A DNA stretch of 64,000 bases from positions 2,728,001 through 2,792,000 of the forward strand of contig NZ_CP108487.1 of the NCBI RefSeq assembly GCF_036226525.1, given 5' to 3'. Below are positions 45,919 to 54,108 of this stretch, in pieces (within the stretch, counting starts at the first letter, position 1; the number at the start of each line of letters is the position of its first letter). The stretch comes from Kribbella sp. NBC_01245 (GTDB lineage Bacteria > Actinomycetota > Actinomycetes > Propionibacteriales > Kribbellaceae). The notes under the pieces are model-generated. The model saw only the letters and a list, made by a program, of their open reading frames with translations, ran no database searches and was not told the DNA's origin. A program made the translations under genes and the position numbers.

Positions 45919-48000
45919 TCAGGGCGTTACACCGGGGCGGCCGGTTTCGACGTGGCCGGTTAGGCGGCGGCGGTAGGACGGGTCTTGCGGCGAGGTGACC
46001 TCGACGTCGTACCAGCCCTGGTCGGTCGGCCAGCTCAACGCGCGCGTCTGCCGTCCGCGCAGTTCCACCCGCTGGTCCTTCGCGCCGAAACCGAGGGACT
46101 TGACCCGTACGGCGATCGGCCGGGGGCTCGTATTGACCAGCAACAGCTCGAGCCCACTTCGACCCCAGACGGTCCCGAGCCGTACGTCGAGCCCGGCCGC
46201 GTCACCCGTGGTGGATCCGGCCAGCTCGAGCCAGAAGCGGTTCGGCCCCTGCACGGCCAACTCGTACGGCCCGGTGACGGCGATCTCCTCGACCCGCTCA
46301 CCCCGTACGTCGAGGTGGGCCGGCGCCACGAGCTCACCGCCGTACGGGTAGATCGCGAAGTGCGCGGCGGCCGTCCCCCGGTTCGCGAGGCGGAGTCGCA
46401 GGGTCTCGCCCGCGAGCACACCCGAGGCCTCCGGGCGGTATGGCAAGGCGCGCGCCGGGCGACGACCCTGCTCCTGCTTCGGCACGGCCTGCGTGCTCGG
46501 CGGGACCGGGCGCCAGCGCTCGATCGGCGCCGGGATGGAACCGGGCGTCTCGATCGACGGGCGTCGGCCCGGCCGGTGGAAGTCGAAGATCGAGGTCAGA
46601 TCGCCACACGCGGTACGGCGCCACTGGCTGATGTTCGGCTCTTGTACCCCGGTCCAGCGCTCGAGCAGCCGAATCACCGAGGTGTGGTCGAACACCTCCG
46701 AGTTCACGTGACCGCCGATGGTCCACGGCGAGACGACCGTCATCGGCACGCGCGGGCCGAGGCCGATCGGCTTGCCGTTGTACCAGTCGTCCCCGGCGCC
46801 CGACGGCGGCTGCGGCGCGACCGGTGGCGGCACGTGATCGAAGTAGCCGTCGTTCTCGTCGAAGTTGATCAGCAGCACCGTCTTCGACCAGACCTCCGGG
46901 TCTGACGCGATGGCGTCGAGCAGGTCGTAGACGAGGTTCGCGCTGCCGACCGGGGTCGACGTACTCGGGTGTTCCGAATCGATTGCCGACGGCACCAACC
47001 AGCTCACCCGCGGAAGGTTGCCCTCGGCAATGTCCTGGCGGATGCGCGGCACCAGCGTCTCCGGCTCCGACCGGTACATCGCCTTGCGGAAAAGGGCTTT
47101 CTCCTTGCTGGGAAGGGCTTCGACCGCGAGCTCGAACTGCGCCAGCGCGGTCTTTCGCTCGTCCGGCGTCTTCGCGAAGAGCTTGTCGTAGAACTCCTCG
47201 GTGGTCCGGTATCCCCCGTCGACCTTCGCCAGGATCTTCTTGCCGATGGCCTTGAAGGTGGCGAAGTACTCGACGGCGTTATCGGTGAAGTTGTCCCACT
47301 CCTGGTAGATCTGCCACGACACCCCGGCCTGCTCCAGCCGCTCCGGGTAGGCCGTCCACTGGTAGCCCTTGTGGTCATAGGAGTACGCCGCGTTGGTCAC
47401 CGCGCGGGCCGTCGTACCGGGCTCGAAACCGGTGGTGCCCGACATCAGGTAGTTCCGGTTCGGATTGGTCGAGCCGTTGACCGAGCAGTGGTAGGCGTCG
47501 CAGATCGTGAAGGTCTCCGCAAGCTCGTACTGCAGGGGAATGTCCTGGCGCTCGTAATGCGTCATCGAGGCCGCCGTCTTGGCCGCGATCCAGTCGTCGT
47601 TCCAGCCCTTCGACCAGGCCTGGGTGGCGTCGTTGAAGCCGTGCGGCAGGGCGTCGAGGTACTGGATGTCGCCCGCGTCGCGGCCCGAGGCCTCGGCGGC
47701 CTCCCGGATCGAGAACGGCAGCACCTCGCCGCCACCCGGCTTCGGCTGGTTCCAGATCGGTTTGCCGTTTCGCTGCCGCAGCGGGGTCTTGTCGCCGTAC
47801 CCCCGGACGCCGCGCAGCGTGCCGAAGTAGTGGTCGAACGACCGGTTCTCCTGCATCAGGACGATGACGTGCTCGACGGCGGCCAGTCCCCCGGGACGCA
47901 TCGGCCGCGCCATCGCGGCATGGACCGAAGGCGGCAGCAGCGACAACGCAGCCCCTCCGGCGACGGACCCGAGCACCTGGCGACGCGTGACCTCACTCAT
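45919..48000 (-). CDS. phosphocholine-specific phospholipase C, Tat-exported
   Basis: 693 residues. Tat signal SEVTRRQVLGSVAGGAAL at 2-19 (starts at ATG 48000). The phosphoesterase domain begins with EHVIVLMQENRSFDHYFGTL and has GSTNPNRNYLMSG, LLINFDENDGYFDHVPPP and the FDHTSVIRLLERWTG segment, all typical of bacterial PlcC/PlcH-type phospholipases and acid phosphatases. Two C-terminal DUF756-like domains (from about 480; RPEASGVLAGETLRLRLANR) complete the phosphocholine-specific layout. It would act outside the cell on phosphatidylcholine or sphingomyelin. Confidence 0.92.
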   Translation of the reverse strand: MSEVTRRQVLGSVAGGAALSLLPPSVHAAMARPMRPGGLAAVEHVIVLMQENRSFDHYFGTLRGVRGYGDKTPLRQRNGKPIWNQPKPGGGEVLPFSIREAAEASGRDAGDIQYLDALPHGFNDATQAWSKGWNDDWIAAKTAASMTHYERQDIPLQYELAETFTICDAYHCSVNGSTNPNRNYLMSGTTGFEPGTTARAVTNAAYSYDHKGYQWTAYPERLEQAGVSWQIYQEWDNFTDNAVEYFATFKAIGKKILAKVDGGYRTTEEFYDKLFAKTPDERKTALAQFELAVEALPSKEKALFRKAMYRSEPETLVPRIRQDIAEGNLPRVSWLVPSAIDSEHPSTSTPVGSANLVYDLLDAIASDPEVWSKTVLLINFDENDGYFDHVPPPVAPQPPSGAGDDWYNGKPIGLGPRVPMTVVSPWTIGGHVNSEVFDHTSVIRLLERWTGVQEPNISQWRRTACGDLTSIFDFHRPGRRPSIETPGSIPAPIERWRPVPPSTQAVPKQEQGRRPARALPYRPEASGVLAGETLRLRLANRGTAAAHFAIYPYGGELVAPAHLDVRGERVEEIAVTGPYELAVQGPNRFWLELAGSTTGDAAGLDVRLGTVWGRSGLELLLVNTSPRPIAVRVKSLGFGAKDQRVELRGRQTRALSWPTDQGWYDVEVTSPQDPSYRRRLTGHVETGRPGVTP

Positions 48001-48084
48001 GACCCGCACCCTAAAACGACTTCGCGCCGCCTGTCGCCGCACAGCGCGTTGCGACGCCTGCCCTTCCCCAGAAGTTCACCGCCA

Positions 48085-48188
48085 AGGTTTTTGCGTTCAT
48101 TCGTCGGAATCCGCCCTCTTCCGGCCGCTCACCTGTACCGGTCCGCTGAGCTGAGAGGGCGGATTCCGACGAATGAACGCAAAAACCT
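48085..48188. repeat. perfect 35-bp inverted repeat with 34-base spacer
   Basis: Arms 48085-48119 and 48154-48188 are exact reverse complements (starting AGGTTTTTGCGTTCATTCGT). The element fills the space between the DAHP synthase stop (48199) and the phospholipase start. It could be a small non-autonomous mobile element or an exceptionally strong terminator. No flanking direct repeat is evident. Confidence 0.9.
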
Positions 48189-48198
48189 GGACCGGAGG

Positions 48199-49278
48199 TC
48201 AGCTGGTGGTGCGGCGCTTCAGGGCGGCGGCGTGGAGGTTTTCCAGTACGGCTTCGGTGGTTTCCCAGCCCATGCAGGCGTCGGTGACGGACTGGCCGTA
48301 GGTGAGCTCGCGGGTCGGGTCGAGGTCTTGCCGGCCCTCGACCAGGAACGACTCCAGCATCACGCCGGTGATCGCCTTGTTGCCCGCGGCAACCTGTGCG
48401 CCGATCTCGTCGGCAACGGTCGGCTGGCGACGGTGGTCCTTGCGGCTGTTGCCGTGGCTCGCGTCCACCACCACGCGCTCGGGCAGACCCGCCTTGCGCA
48501 GCAGCTCCAGCGCACCCTCGACCGAGGCGGCGTCGTAGTTCGGCCCACCGTCCGCGCCGCGCAGCACCAGGTGGCAGTCGCCATTGCCGCGAGTGTGCAG
48601 GATGGCCGGCCGGCCGCTCGCGTCGATACCGGTGAAAACATGCGGTACGGCGGCCGCGCGGATGGCGTCGACGGCCGTCGCGATACTGCCGTCCGGGCGG
48701 TTCTTCATGCCGATCGGCATCGACAGACCCGAGGACAACTGGCGGTGCACCTGGCTCTCCACCGTGCGAGCGCCGATCGCACCCCAAGCGACGGTGTCCG
48801 CGATGTACTGCGGGGTGATCGGGTCGAGGAACTCGCAACCCACCGGCAGACCGCGCGACAGCACCTCCAGCAACAGCGTGCGGGCCGTACGCAGACCCGT
48901 GTTCACGTCACCCGAACCGTCCAGCGCGGGGTCGTTGATCAGGCCCTTCCAGCCCAGCGTGGACCGCGGCTTCTCGAAGTACACCCGCATCACCACCAGC
49001 AGCCCGTCGGACAGTCGCTCGGCCGCGACCCGCAGCCGGTCGGCGTACTCCAGAGCGGCCGTGGCGTCGTGCACCGAACAGGGGCCGACGACAACCATCA
49101 GGCGGTCGTCCGTGCCGTCGAGCACGTCCGTGACCGCTCGACGGCCGGCCAGCACCGTGTCGGTCAGCCGTTCATCGAGGACGTGGTCGGCGAGTAACTC
49201 GGACGGGGTGACGAGCGGCACGACCTTGTCGATGCGGCGGTCGACGACGCTGGCTGGGGTGGTGTTCACGAGATTCAT
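48199..49278 (-). CDS. aroG: 3-deoxy-7-phosphoheptulonate synthase (DAHP synthase, class I)
   Basis: 359 residues; condenses PEP with erythrose 4-phosphate in the first step of the shikimate pathway. Class I (AroAI-alpha, E. coli AroFGH-like) features: VVVGPCSVHDATAALEYADR, MRVYFEKPRSTLGWKGLIND, GCEFLDPITPQYIADTVAWG, GMKNRPDGS, LRGADGGPNYDA and VVDASHGNSRKDH with the metal-binding histidine. A leader peptide rich in Tyr, Trp and Phe and a terminator hairpin precede it, so aromatic amino acids probably control it by attenuation. Whether it is AroF, G or H type is not decidable; ATG 49278. Confidence 0.95.
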   Translation of the reverse strand: MNLVNTTPASVVDRRIDKVVPLVTPSELLADHVLDERLTDTVLAGRRAVTDVLDGTDDRLMVVVGPCSVHDATAALEYADRLRVAAERLSDGLLVVMRVYFEKPRSTLGWKGLINDPALDGSGDVNTGLRTARTLLLEVLSRGLPVGCEFLDPITPQYIADTVAWGAIGARTVESQVHRQLSSGLSMPIGMKNRPDGSIATAVDAIRAAAVPHVFTGIDASGRPAILHTRGNGDCHLVLRGADGGPNYDAASVEGALELLRKAGLPERVVVDASHGNSRKDHRRQPTVADEIGAQVAAGNKAITGVMLESFLVEGRQDLDPTRELTYGQSVTDACMGWETTEAVLENLHAAALKRRTTS

Positions 49279-49343
49279 TGTGGGTGCCTTTCCGCCGGCG
49301 GCCACGGAAAGACCCGAGATCAGCGCCGGCTGGGAACGAGAAA

Positions 49344-49367
49344 AGGCAAGGACGGTTGTCCTTGCCT
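49344..49367 (-). promoter_or_regulatory. attenuator terminator of the DAHP synthase gene
   Basis: On the minus strand AGGCAAGGAC pairs with GTCCTTGCCT around a 4-base loop and is followed by TTTTCTCG, a typical intrinsic terminator placed between the leader peptide and the gene. The strand 49364-49375, which overlaps the stem, can alternatively pair with 49415-49427 inside the leader (GCCTCGGTGCCGG against CCGGCTCGAGGC), giving a candidate antiterminator. Confidence 0.75.
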
Positions 49368-49394
49368 CGAGCCGGCTTCAGTGATCTTGGGGCG

Positions 49395-49463
49395 TCAGCT
49401 TGCAGCTGAGTCGCCCGGCACCGAGGCCGGCCACTCAAAAAACTGCCAATAGCTGCGCTTCAC
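49395..49463 (-). CDS. aromatic-amino-acid leader peptide
   Basis: 22 residues from GTG 49463, beginning MKRSYWQFFEWPAS: five aromatic residues (Y, W, F, F, W) within seven codons. It ends 117 bp before the DAHP synthase start, with the terminator hairpin in between. Stalling on scarce Tyr, Trp or Phe would let transcription read into the gene. No strong ribosome site is visible, which is common for such leaders. Confidence 0.75.
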   Translation of the reverse strand: MKRSYWQFFEWPASVPGDSAAS

Positions 49464-49588
49464 GTCGAACAGAGTACACGAAACGAGATGGCCGTCTCAC
49501 GGGAGTAACCAGTCCGGCCGGTTCGTCGTTGAGGTCGTAAGCCGGACAACCCTGGGTCCGGCACCCGTCCGTGAAGGGACACACCGCC

Positions 49589-49669
49589 GTGGTACTTCGG
49601 CTTGGGGGCCGGCATATTCCGCACGAATCCGGTCCATTCGTGACCGCCTCGATCTGGGCCGGCAGGTGA
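49589..49669 (+). CDS. possible upstream micro-ORF of the 49666 gene
   Basis: A 26-residue frame from GTG 49589 ending in FVTASIWAGR, whose TGA overlaps the GTG/ATG start of the next gene. It mirrors the micro-ORF before the paralogue at 40247. The sequences share only an SG-x-F-x-T-A pattern, so conservation is weak. Confidence 0.3.
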   Translation: MVLRLGGRHIPHESGPFVTASIWAGR

Positions 49670-50163
49670 TGCCCCGGACCTTCGAGCTGGTTCGTCATGC
49701 CGACCTGAGTGGCGTCTCCGGTACCGGGGTGGTGGCCGAGGGATGCGTGTTCACCGACGGCTCGGTCGCGCTGCGCTGGCGCGGCGACAACCCGGCCACG
49801 GCCGTCTGGCCCGACCTCGACTCGGTCCTGGCCGTGCACGGTCATCACGGCGCCACCGAGGTGAACTGGCTCGACGCGATCGACCGCAGCGCCTTCCGCG
49901 CCCCGAACCTGCCGACCCTCCCGTCAGTTCAGGAGGCATCGGTGTCAGTTGAGGAGGTTGCGGTTGAGGATGTCGCGGTTGAGGCCGAGCCGGAGTGGGT
50001 CGATGTCGTGGATCCGGCGCCTCTTGGACATCACCGTGGTGAGGACATCTGGGGCGATCTGCTGAGCGGTCGACCCAGTCACGGTTTCCGGCCCTCGACG
50101 CCGGCCGGATCGTTCGTTGGTGAACCCTCTCCCCGGGCCCGCGGCCGCCACTTCCGGTCATGA
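49666..50163 (+). CDS. conserved hypothetical protein, paralogue of the 40247 gene
   Basis: 165 residues from GTG 49666 (or ATG 49669). The N-terminal 70 residues repeat the domain of the 40247 gene (TFELVRHADLSGVSGTGVVA, EGCVFTDGSVALRWRGDNPA). Here a longer C-terminal tail follows, with an acidic valine-rich run (VEEVAVEDVAVEAEPEWVDV) and a basic, serine/proline-rich end. The tail is probably disordered. Function unknown. Confidence 0.75.
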   Translation: MMPRTFELVRHADLSGVSGTGVVAEGCVFTDGSVALRWRGDNPATAVWPDLDSVLAVHGHHGATEVNWLDAIDRSAFRAPNLPTLPSVQEASVSVEEVAVEDVAVEAEPEWVDVVDPAPLGHHRGEDIWGDLLSGRPSHGFRPSTPAGSFVGEPSPRARGRHFRS

Positions 50164-50233
50164 TGCCGATGACCGCGGGTGACCGACACCTGACCAGGAA
50201 GCGAACCACGGGTTTCTCGGGTAGAACTGCCTC

Positions 50234-50776
50234 GTGACACTGATCTACCTGGTCCGGCACGGCGAGCCGGACTACGAACCGATCGACAGCCGCGGTTGGC
50301 CCGGCCTGTCCGCCGGACTCGCCACGTTGACCCCGGTCGGCATCAAACAGGCCCAGGCCGTAGCCGACGAGCTCAGCGGCGTCGGCGCGAACTACTTGGT
50401 CACCTCGCCGTACACCCGGGCCATCCAAAGTGCCAGCGTGATCGGGCATCGGCTGGCGCTCGGCGTCCGGGTCGACTTCGATTTCGGCGACTGGTTGCCC
50501 GATACCGCCGGCAGCTGGCGCGGTCCGGCCGACGTACGGGCCGCCGCCGCGGAGCTGACCGAGTTCGACGGCGAGTGGCCCGACGGCGTACCGCGTAATT
50601 GGGAGCCGCTCTCCCGCGTCCGCGAACGCGCTCGCGCCGCCATGCGGCGCTGCACCACGATCACCGACGGCCCCATCCTGGTCATCACCCACAACCGCGT
50701 AATCCAGGCGATCACCGGCGAAGCCAACACACCGCACGGCGGCCATCACCGCCTCTGGTTCGACCCGGATGCCTGA
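50234..50776 (+). CDS. histidine phosphatase (phosphoglycerate mutase-like) family protein
   Basis: 180 residues. Catalytic RHG motif in YLVRHGEPDYEP (near residue 8), the VTSPYTRAIQSASVIGH segment, the acidic helix and the second histidine in VITHNRVIQA (near 155). Small members are phosphatases of sugar phosphates or cofactors; the substrate is unknown. It overlaps the following crcB gene by 8 bp, so the three genes may be one transcript. Confidence 0.88.
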   Translation: MTLIYLVRHGEPDYEPIDSRGWPGLSAGLATLTPVGIKQAQAVADELSGVGANYLVTSPYTRAIQSASVIGHRLALGVRVDFDFGDWLPDTAGSWRGPADVRAAAAELTEFDGEWPDGVPRNWEPLSRVRERARAAMRRCTTITDGPILVITHNRVIQAITGEANTPHGGHHRLWFDPDA

Positions 50777-51164
50777 CCCCCCACGGCTGTCGGCCACTCT
50801 CACGGTGATCGCCGTCGGCGGTGCGGTCGGTGCCGTCTGCCGGTACGGGCTGGCCGAGGCGATCCCGCATTCCCCGGGCGCCTTCCCCTGGGCGACCTTC
50901 GCAACGAACGTCCTCGGGTGCCTGCTGATCGGCGCGCTGCTCGCCTGGCTCCATGATTCTCGCCGCGATCGGCCGCTGCTCGCCGCCTTCGCCGCGACGG
51001 GGGTGCTCGGCGGTTTCACCACCTTTTCGACGTACGCCGTGGAGACGCGCGGCCTGCTTGCGGACCACCCGGTGACCGCCTTCGTCTACCTGTTCGGCAC
51101 CCTTGCCGCCGCACTGATCGCAGTATTCGCCGGCGGATCAGCCGTTCGGGCGACCCGACGATGA
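50769..51164 (+). CDS. crcB: CrcB/FluC fluoride channel subunit 1
   Basis: 131 residues, four transmembrane helices. Family motifs: GGAVGAVCRYGL near the start, FPWATFATNVLGCLLIGALL (the conserved Asn) and GVLGGFTTFSTYAVE. CrcB proteins are dual-topology dimers that let fluoride leave the cell. The adjacent second copy suggests a heterodimer of opposite orientation. No fluoride riboswitch was seen upstream. Confidence 0.95.
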   Translation: MPDPPRLSATLTVIAVGGAVGAVCRYGLAEAIPHSPGAFPWATFATNVLGCLLIGALLAWLHDSRRDRPLLAAFAATGVLGGFTTFSTYAVETRGLLADHPVTAFVYLFGTLAAALIAVFAGGSAVRATRR

Positions 51165-51195
51165 TCCCTCGTACGGTCCCTCTGGTGGTGAGGGG

Positions 51196-51543
51196 ATGAG
51201 CCTGCTGCTGGTTGCTGCCGGTGCCGCGGTCGGCGCGCCGCTGCGCTATCTGGTGGATCGCTGGATCACGCGGCTGACGGGCGGCTCGTTCCCGTGGGGA
51301 ATCCTGCTGGTCAACGTGCTGGGCAGTTTCGTACTCGGCCTGACCGCCACCCATTCCGATCGAGTGGTCTCGCTGCTGATCGGCGTCGGCTTCTGCGGCG
51401 CCTTCACGACGTACAGCACCTTCGCCGCCCTCACCGTCGGCCTCGCCGAGTCGCAACGCCCGCGCGCCGCCCTCGCCAACGCCCTCCTCAGCCTCACCGC
51501 CTGCCTACTAGCTGCCCTCCTCGGGCACGCCCTCAGCACCTAA
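51196..51543 (+). CDS. crcB: CrcB/FluC fluoride channel subunit 2
   Basis: 115 residues, four helices. Motifs GAAVGAPLRYLVDRWI, FPWGILLVNVLGSFVLGL and GFCGAFTTYSTFAA match the first subunit in order. Starts 31 bp after it, so both are made together; paired copies usually assemble with antiparallel topology. Confidence 0.95.
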   Translation: MSLLLVAAGAAVGAPLRYLVDRWITRLTGGSFPWGILLVNVLGSFVLGLTATHSDRVVSLLIGVGFCGAFTTYSTFAALTVGLAESQRPRAALANALLSLTACLLAALLGHALST

Positions 51544-51585
51544 CCGGGTCCCCGGCGCCGTGGGCTTCGACCACTCGCGGCGGTG

Positions 51586-52212
51586 TTATGGCTGGGGTTG
51601 CCGGAGTCCTTGGAGGAGTAGGGCAACCAAGCGGCGGGGGTCGTAGCGGGGGTCGCTGTCGTGTCCGATGCAGAGGTTGCCGACGCCACGCATCAGCTCG
51701 TACGGCTGCAGACCTGGCCTGATCTCGCCCGCGTCGACCGCGGCGTCGAGCAGCTGCGCGCAGACGGGCAGCAAGCGGTCCAGGAAGTAGGTGTGGAGCG
51801 CGGCGAATCCGCTGCTGTCCGGTTGCAGCGCGTTGGCAAGTCCGTGTTTCGTGACCAGGAAGTCGACGAAAAGCTCGATCCACTGCCGGAGCGCCGTGAG
51901 CGGATCGGCGCTGTTGGCCAGCAGGACCGGCCCGGCCTCGGCGCAGGCCTCGACCTGGTGACGGTAGACGGCGACGACGAGATCCGCCCGGGTCGGGAAG
52001 TTGCGGTAGATCGTTCCCGTCCCGACGCCTGCCTTGGCCGCGATCTCACGGATCGGCGCATCGATGCCGGAGCTGACGAACACCTCAGCGGCGGCAGCCA
52101 GGAGCTTCTCCTGGTTGCGCATCGCGTCGGCCCGCTTGCCCCGGGCCTGCCGAGCTTCGGTCTGCCGAGCTTCAGCAGGCTCGGCTACAGCGGGCCGGCC
52201 TTTGGTGGGCAT
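51586..52212 (-). CDS. TetR-family repressor
   Basis: 208 residues from ATG 52212. After a charged leader with a duplicated EARQ motif, the HTH reads NQEKLLAAAAEVFVSSGIDA, IREIAAKAGVGTGTIYRNFP; the remainder is the TetR_C ligand domain. It is divergent from a hydrolase gene, and three evenly spaced inverted repeats fill the gap, so it very likely controls both itself and the hydrolase. Confidence 0.9.
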   Translation of the reverse strand: MPTKGRPAVAEPAEARQTEARQARGKRADAMRNQEKLLAAAAEVFVSSGIDAPIREIAAKAGVGTGTIYRNFPTRADLVVAVYRHQVEACAEAGPVLLANSADPLTALRQWIELFVDFLVTKHGLANALQPDSSGFAALHTYFLDRLLPVCAQLLDAAVDAGEIRPGLQPYELMRGVGNLCIGHDSDPRYDPRRLVALLLQGLRQPQP

Positions 52213-52232
52213 CACGCTCTCCTCTGGAACAT

Positions 52233-52297
52233 GCGGAACATCGTGCCAGTTGATAAGCGGAACAGCGTTCCGTATATTAACCGGGACATCGTTCCGC
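52233..52297. promoter_or_regulatory. three TetR-type operators with 24-bp spacing
   Basis: Inverted repeats of the form GGaACatCGTtCC occur at 52233-52247 (GCGGAACATCGTGCC), 52257-52272 (GCGGAACAGCGTTCCG) and 52281-52297 (CCGGGACATCGTTCCGC). Their starts are exactly 24 bp apart. They lie between the TetR gene and the divergent hydrolase gene. Confidence 0.8.
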
Positions 52298-52364
52298 TTA
52301 ATCACTGTAGCTTTAGGCGGGCGTTGATCCCCGCAGTTGTGACCCTCGAAGGGAAAGACGTTTC

Positions 52365-53348
52365 ATGAATGCATCGGCTGCCACCACCGGCACCTTCGGC
52401 TCGCCCACGCCCGTCATCTCGCTCAGCCCGGTAGCGCTCTCCGTACCCGGGCGCCCCGTCGACCTTGAGGTGCGCGTCTCCGCACCCGCGACCGGAACCG
52501 ATCTACCGGTCATCCTCCTGTCACACGGCCACGGCGGTTCGAACCACCTCTCCTCGCTCAACGGCTACAGCCCGCTCGCCAACTATTGGGCGGCGTACGG
52601 CTTTGTCGTCATCCAGCCGACCCACCTCAGCTCCGCGACGCTGAGCCACCTGGTCGCCGACGCCCCCGGCGCGCCCTACTTCTCGCGTTCGCGCGCCGAG
52701 GACATGACGCACATCCTTGACCAGCTCGCCGTGATCGAGAACGCCGTGCCGCACCTCGCCGGGCGCATGAACCACGACGATATCGCCGTTGCCGGGCACT
52801 CGCTCGGCGGCCTCACCGCCAGTCTCCTGCTGGGCGCCCGCATCACCGACCCGGACGATGGGGAGGAAGTGACTTTGCTCGAGCCCCGGATCAAGCGCGG
52901 TGTGCTGTTCGCCGCGCCCGGCCGCGGCGACGTACTGAACGGCTGGATGGCCGACGTCATCTCGTTCATGCGGACCATCGACTTCTCCACCATGACCACG
53001 CCCGCGCTGATCGTTGCCGGTGACAAGGACGATTCCCAGCACTTCACGGACATGGGCCCGGACTGGCACGCCGATCCGTACCACCTCGCTCCAGGCCCCA
53101 AGAGCCTGCTCACCGTGTTCGGCGGGGAGCACCTCCTGGGCGGAATCACCGGGTACGACGCCGCCGAGACCACCGACGAGAACCCCGAACGGGTCGCGGC
53201 GATCGGGAAGCTCACGTCGGCGTACCTCCGCACCCAGTTCCACCCCGGCGACAGCGCCTGGCAAGTGGCGCGCGACGAGCTGACGACCGGCGCCGACGCG
53301 CTCGGACGAGTCGACTCCAAACCAGCCATCGACGCACCAGCCCGGTAA
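52365..53348 (+). CDS. alpha/beta hydrolase (chlorophyllase/PET-hydrolase-like)
   Basis: 327 residues. Oxyanion region LLSHGHGGSN, nucleophile elbow VAGHSLGG near residues 144-151, acid in VAGDKDDSQHF and the terminal histidine in GGEHLLGG. No signal peptide, so cytoplasmic. Transcribed away from the TetR gene behind its three operators, so it is probably induced by the regulator's ligand, which may be its substrate. Substrate unknown. Confidence 0.85.
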   Translation: MNASAATTGTFGSPTPVISLSPVALSVPGRPVDLEVRVSAPATGTDLPVILLSHGHGGSNHLSSLNGYSPLANYWAAYGFVVIQPTHLSSATLSHLVADAPGAPYFSRSRAEDMTHILDQLAVIENAVPHLAGRMNHDDIAVAGHSLGGLTASLLLGARITDPDDGEEVTLLEPRIKRGVLFAAPGRGDVLNGWMADVISFMRTIDFSTMTTPALIVAGDKDDSQHFTDMGPDWHADPYHLAPGPKSLLTVFGGEHLLGGITGYDAAETTDENPERVAAIGKLTSAYLRTQFHPGDSAWQVARDELTTGADALGRVDSKPAIDAPAR

Positions 53349-53550
53349 GGATCGGGCTGTTTCGAGGAGCCTTCGGGATTTCGTTCATGCGTTTGAAAAC
53401 TGAAGGTTCACGCTTGAACTGAGGGATTTTCAGCACAACGCGATAACAAACCGACCGAAGGTTGAGACAACGAGGGTTGAAACGGCGGTCCTTTGAGCAT
53501 AGTTTTCACCGAGCGCCCGTCCGCGCTCACGGTGAGTCAAGGAGGTTGCC

Positions 53551-53844
53551 ATGTCGAGAGGGATGCCTCGCCTACCCGCGCCGCTCATGGATCTCTGGGA
53601 CTGGCAGTCCCAAGCTGCATGCAGGGACGTCAACCCGGAGCTCTTCTTTTCCCCCGAGTCCGAGCGGGGTGTGCGCAAAAGGGCACGCGAAATGGTGGCC
53701 AAGTCGCTTTGCGGCACCTGTCCGGTCCAGCCCGAGTGCCGGCAGCACGCGCTGTCCGTGGGCGAACCGTATGGGGTCTGGGGTGGAACCACCGAATCCG
53801 AGCGGGACAACGTGATCCTGCCCGAACACCGCAAGTCCGCCTGA
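53551..53844 (+). CDS. WhiB-family iron-sulfur regulator
   Basis: 97 residues with the four cluster cysteines C24, C54, C57 and C63 (CGTC and CPVQPEC pattern), the GVWGG turn at 75-79 and a short basic C terminus. WhiB-like proteins hold a redox-sensitive [4Fe-4S] cluster and bind sigma factor region 4. Layout and length resemble the WhiB1-type subgroup, but that assignment is tentative. AAGGAGG precedes the ATG, and a strong hairpin follows. Confidence 0.93.
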   Translation: MSRGMPRLPAPLMDLWDWQSQAACRDVNPELFFSPESERGVRKRAREMVAKSLCGTCPVQPECRQHALSVGEPYGVWGGTTESERDNVILPEHRKSA

Positions 53845-53858
53845 CCCAAGAAACCCTG

Positions 53859-53894
53859 ACAAGCCGGCAGTCCCTCCAGGGGCTGCCGGCTTGT
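53859..53894 (+). terminator. terminator after whiB
   Basis: ACAAGCCGGCAG (53859-53870) pairs perfectly with CTGCCGGCTTGT (53883-53894), with an inner CCC/GGG extension, and is followed by CTACC. It begins 15 bp after the whiB stop. Confidence 0.8.
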
Positions 53895-53947
53895 CTACCC
53901 AGGCAAAGTCCCGCCGCCACCCCAAGCCGACGGCGGGTCAGGCCGAA

Positions 53948-54046
53948 CTGCCGCGCGAGCAAGTCCTGTCGTGTCGGCACATGCTGCCGCGCGGGCAAGT
54001 GCTGACGTGTCGGCACATGCTGCCGCGCGGGCCGGTGCTGTCGGCG
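53948..54046. repeat. 36-bp tandem repeat, about 2.7 copies
   Basis: Unit like CTGCCGCGCGGGCAAGTGCT plus GACGTGTCGGCACATG, with one or two changes between copies. It lies between the whiB terminator and the PLDc_N gene 3' end; no gene is seen in 53895-54108. Confidence 0.65.
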
Positions 54047-54108
54047 CGTTCGTAGGCGTGTTGGCAGGCGTCCGCATGACTTCAACGGGCGGGCACTGCC
54101 GGCTGACT

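Noticed and set aside
46969..49197. 742-codon plus-strand frame across the phospholipase and DAHP synthase genes
   Set aside because: It spans two real minus-strand genes and the inverted repeat between them; composition is arginine-rich nonsense.
50164..50233. Fluoride riboswitch before the crcB pair
   Set aside because: I could not find the expected GATG/CTCC pseudoknot pattern upstream of the crcB transcript.
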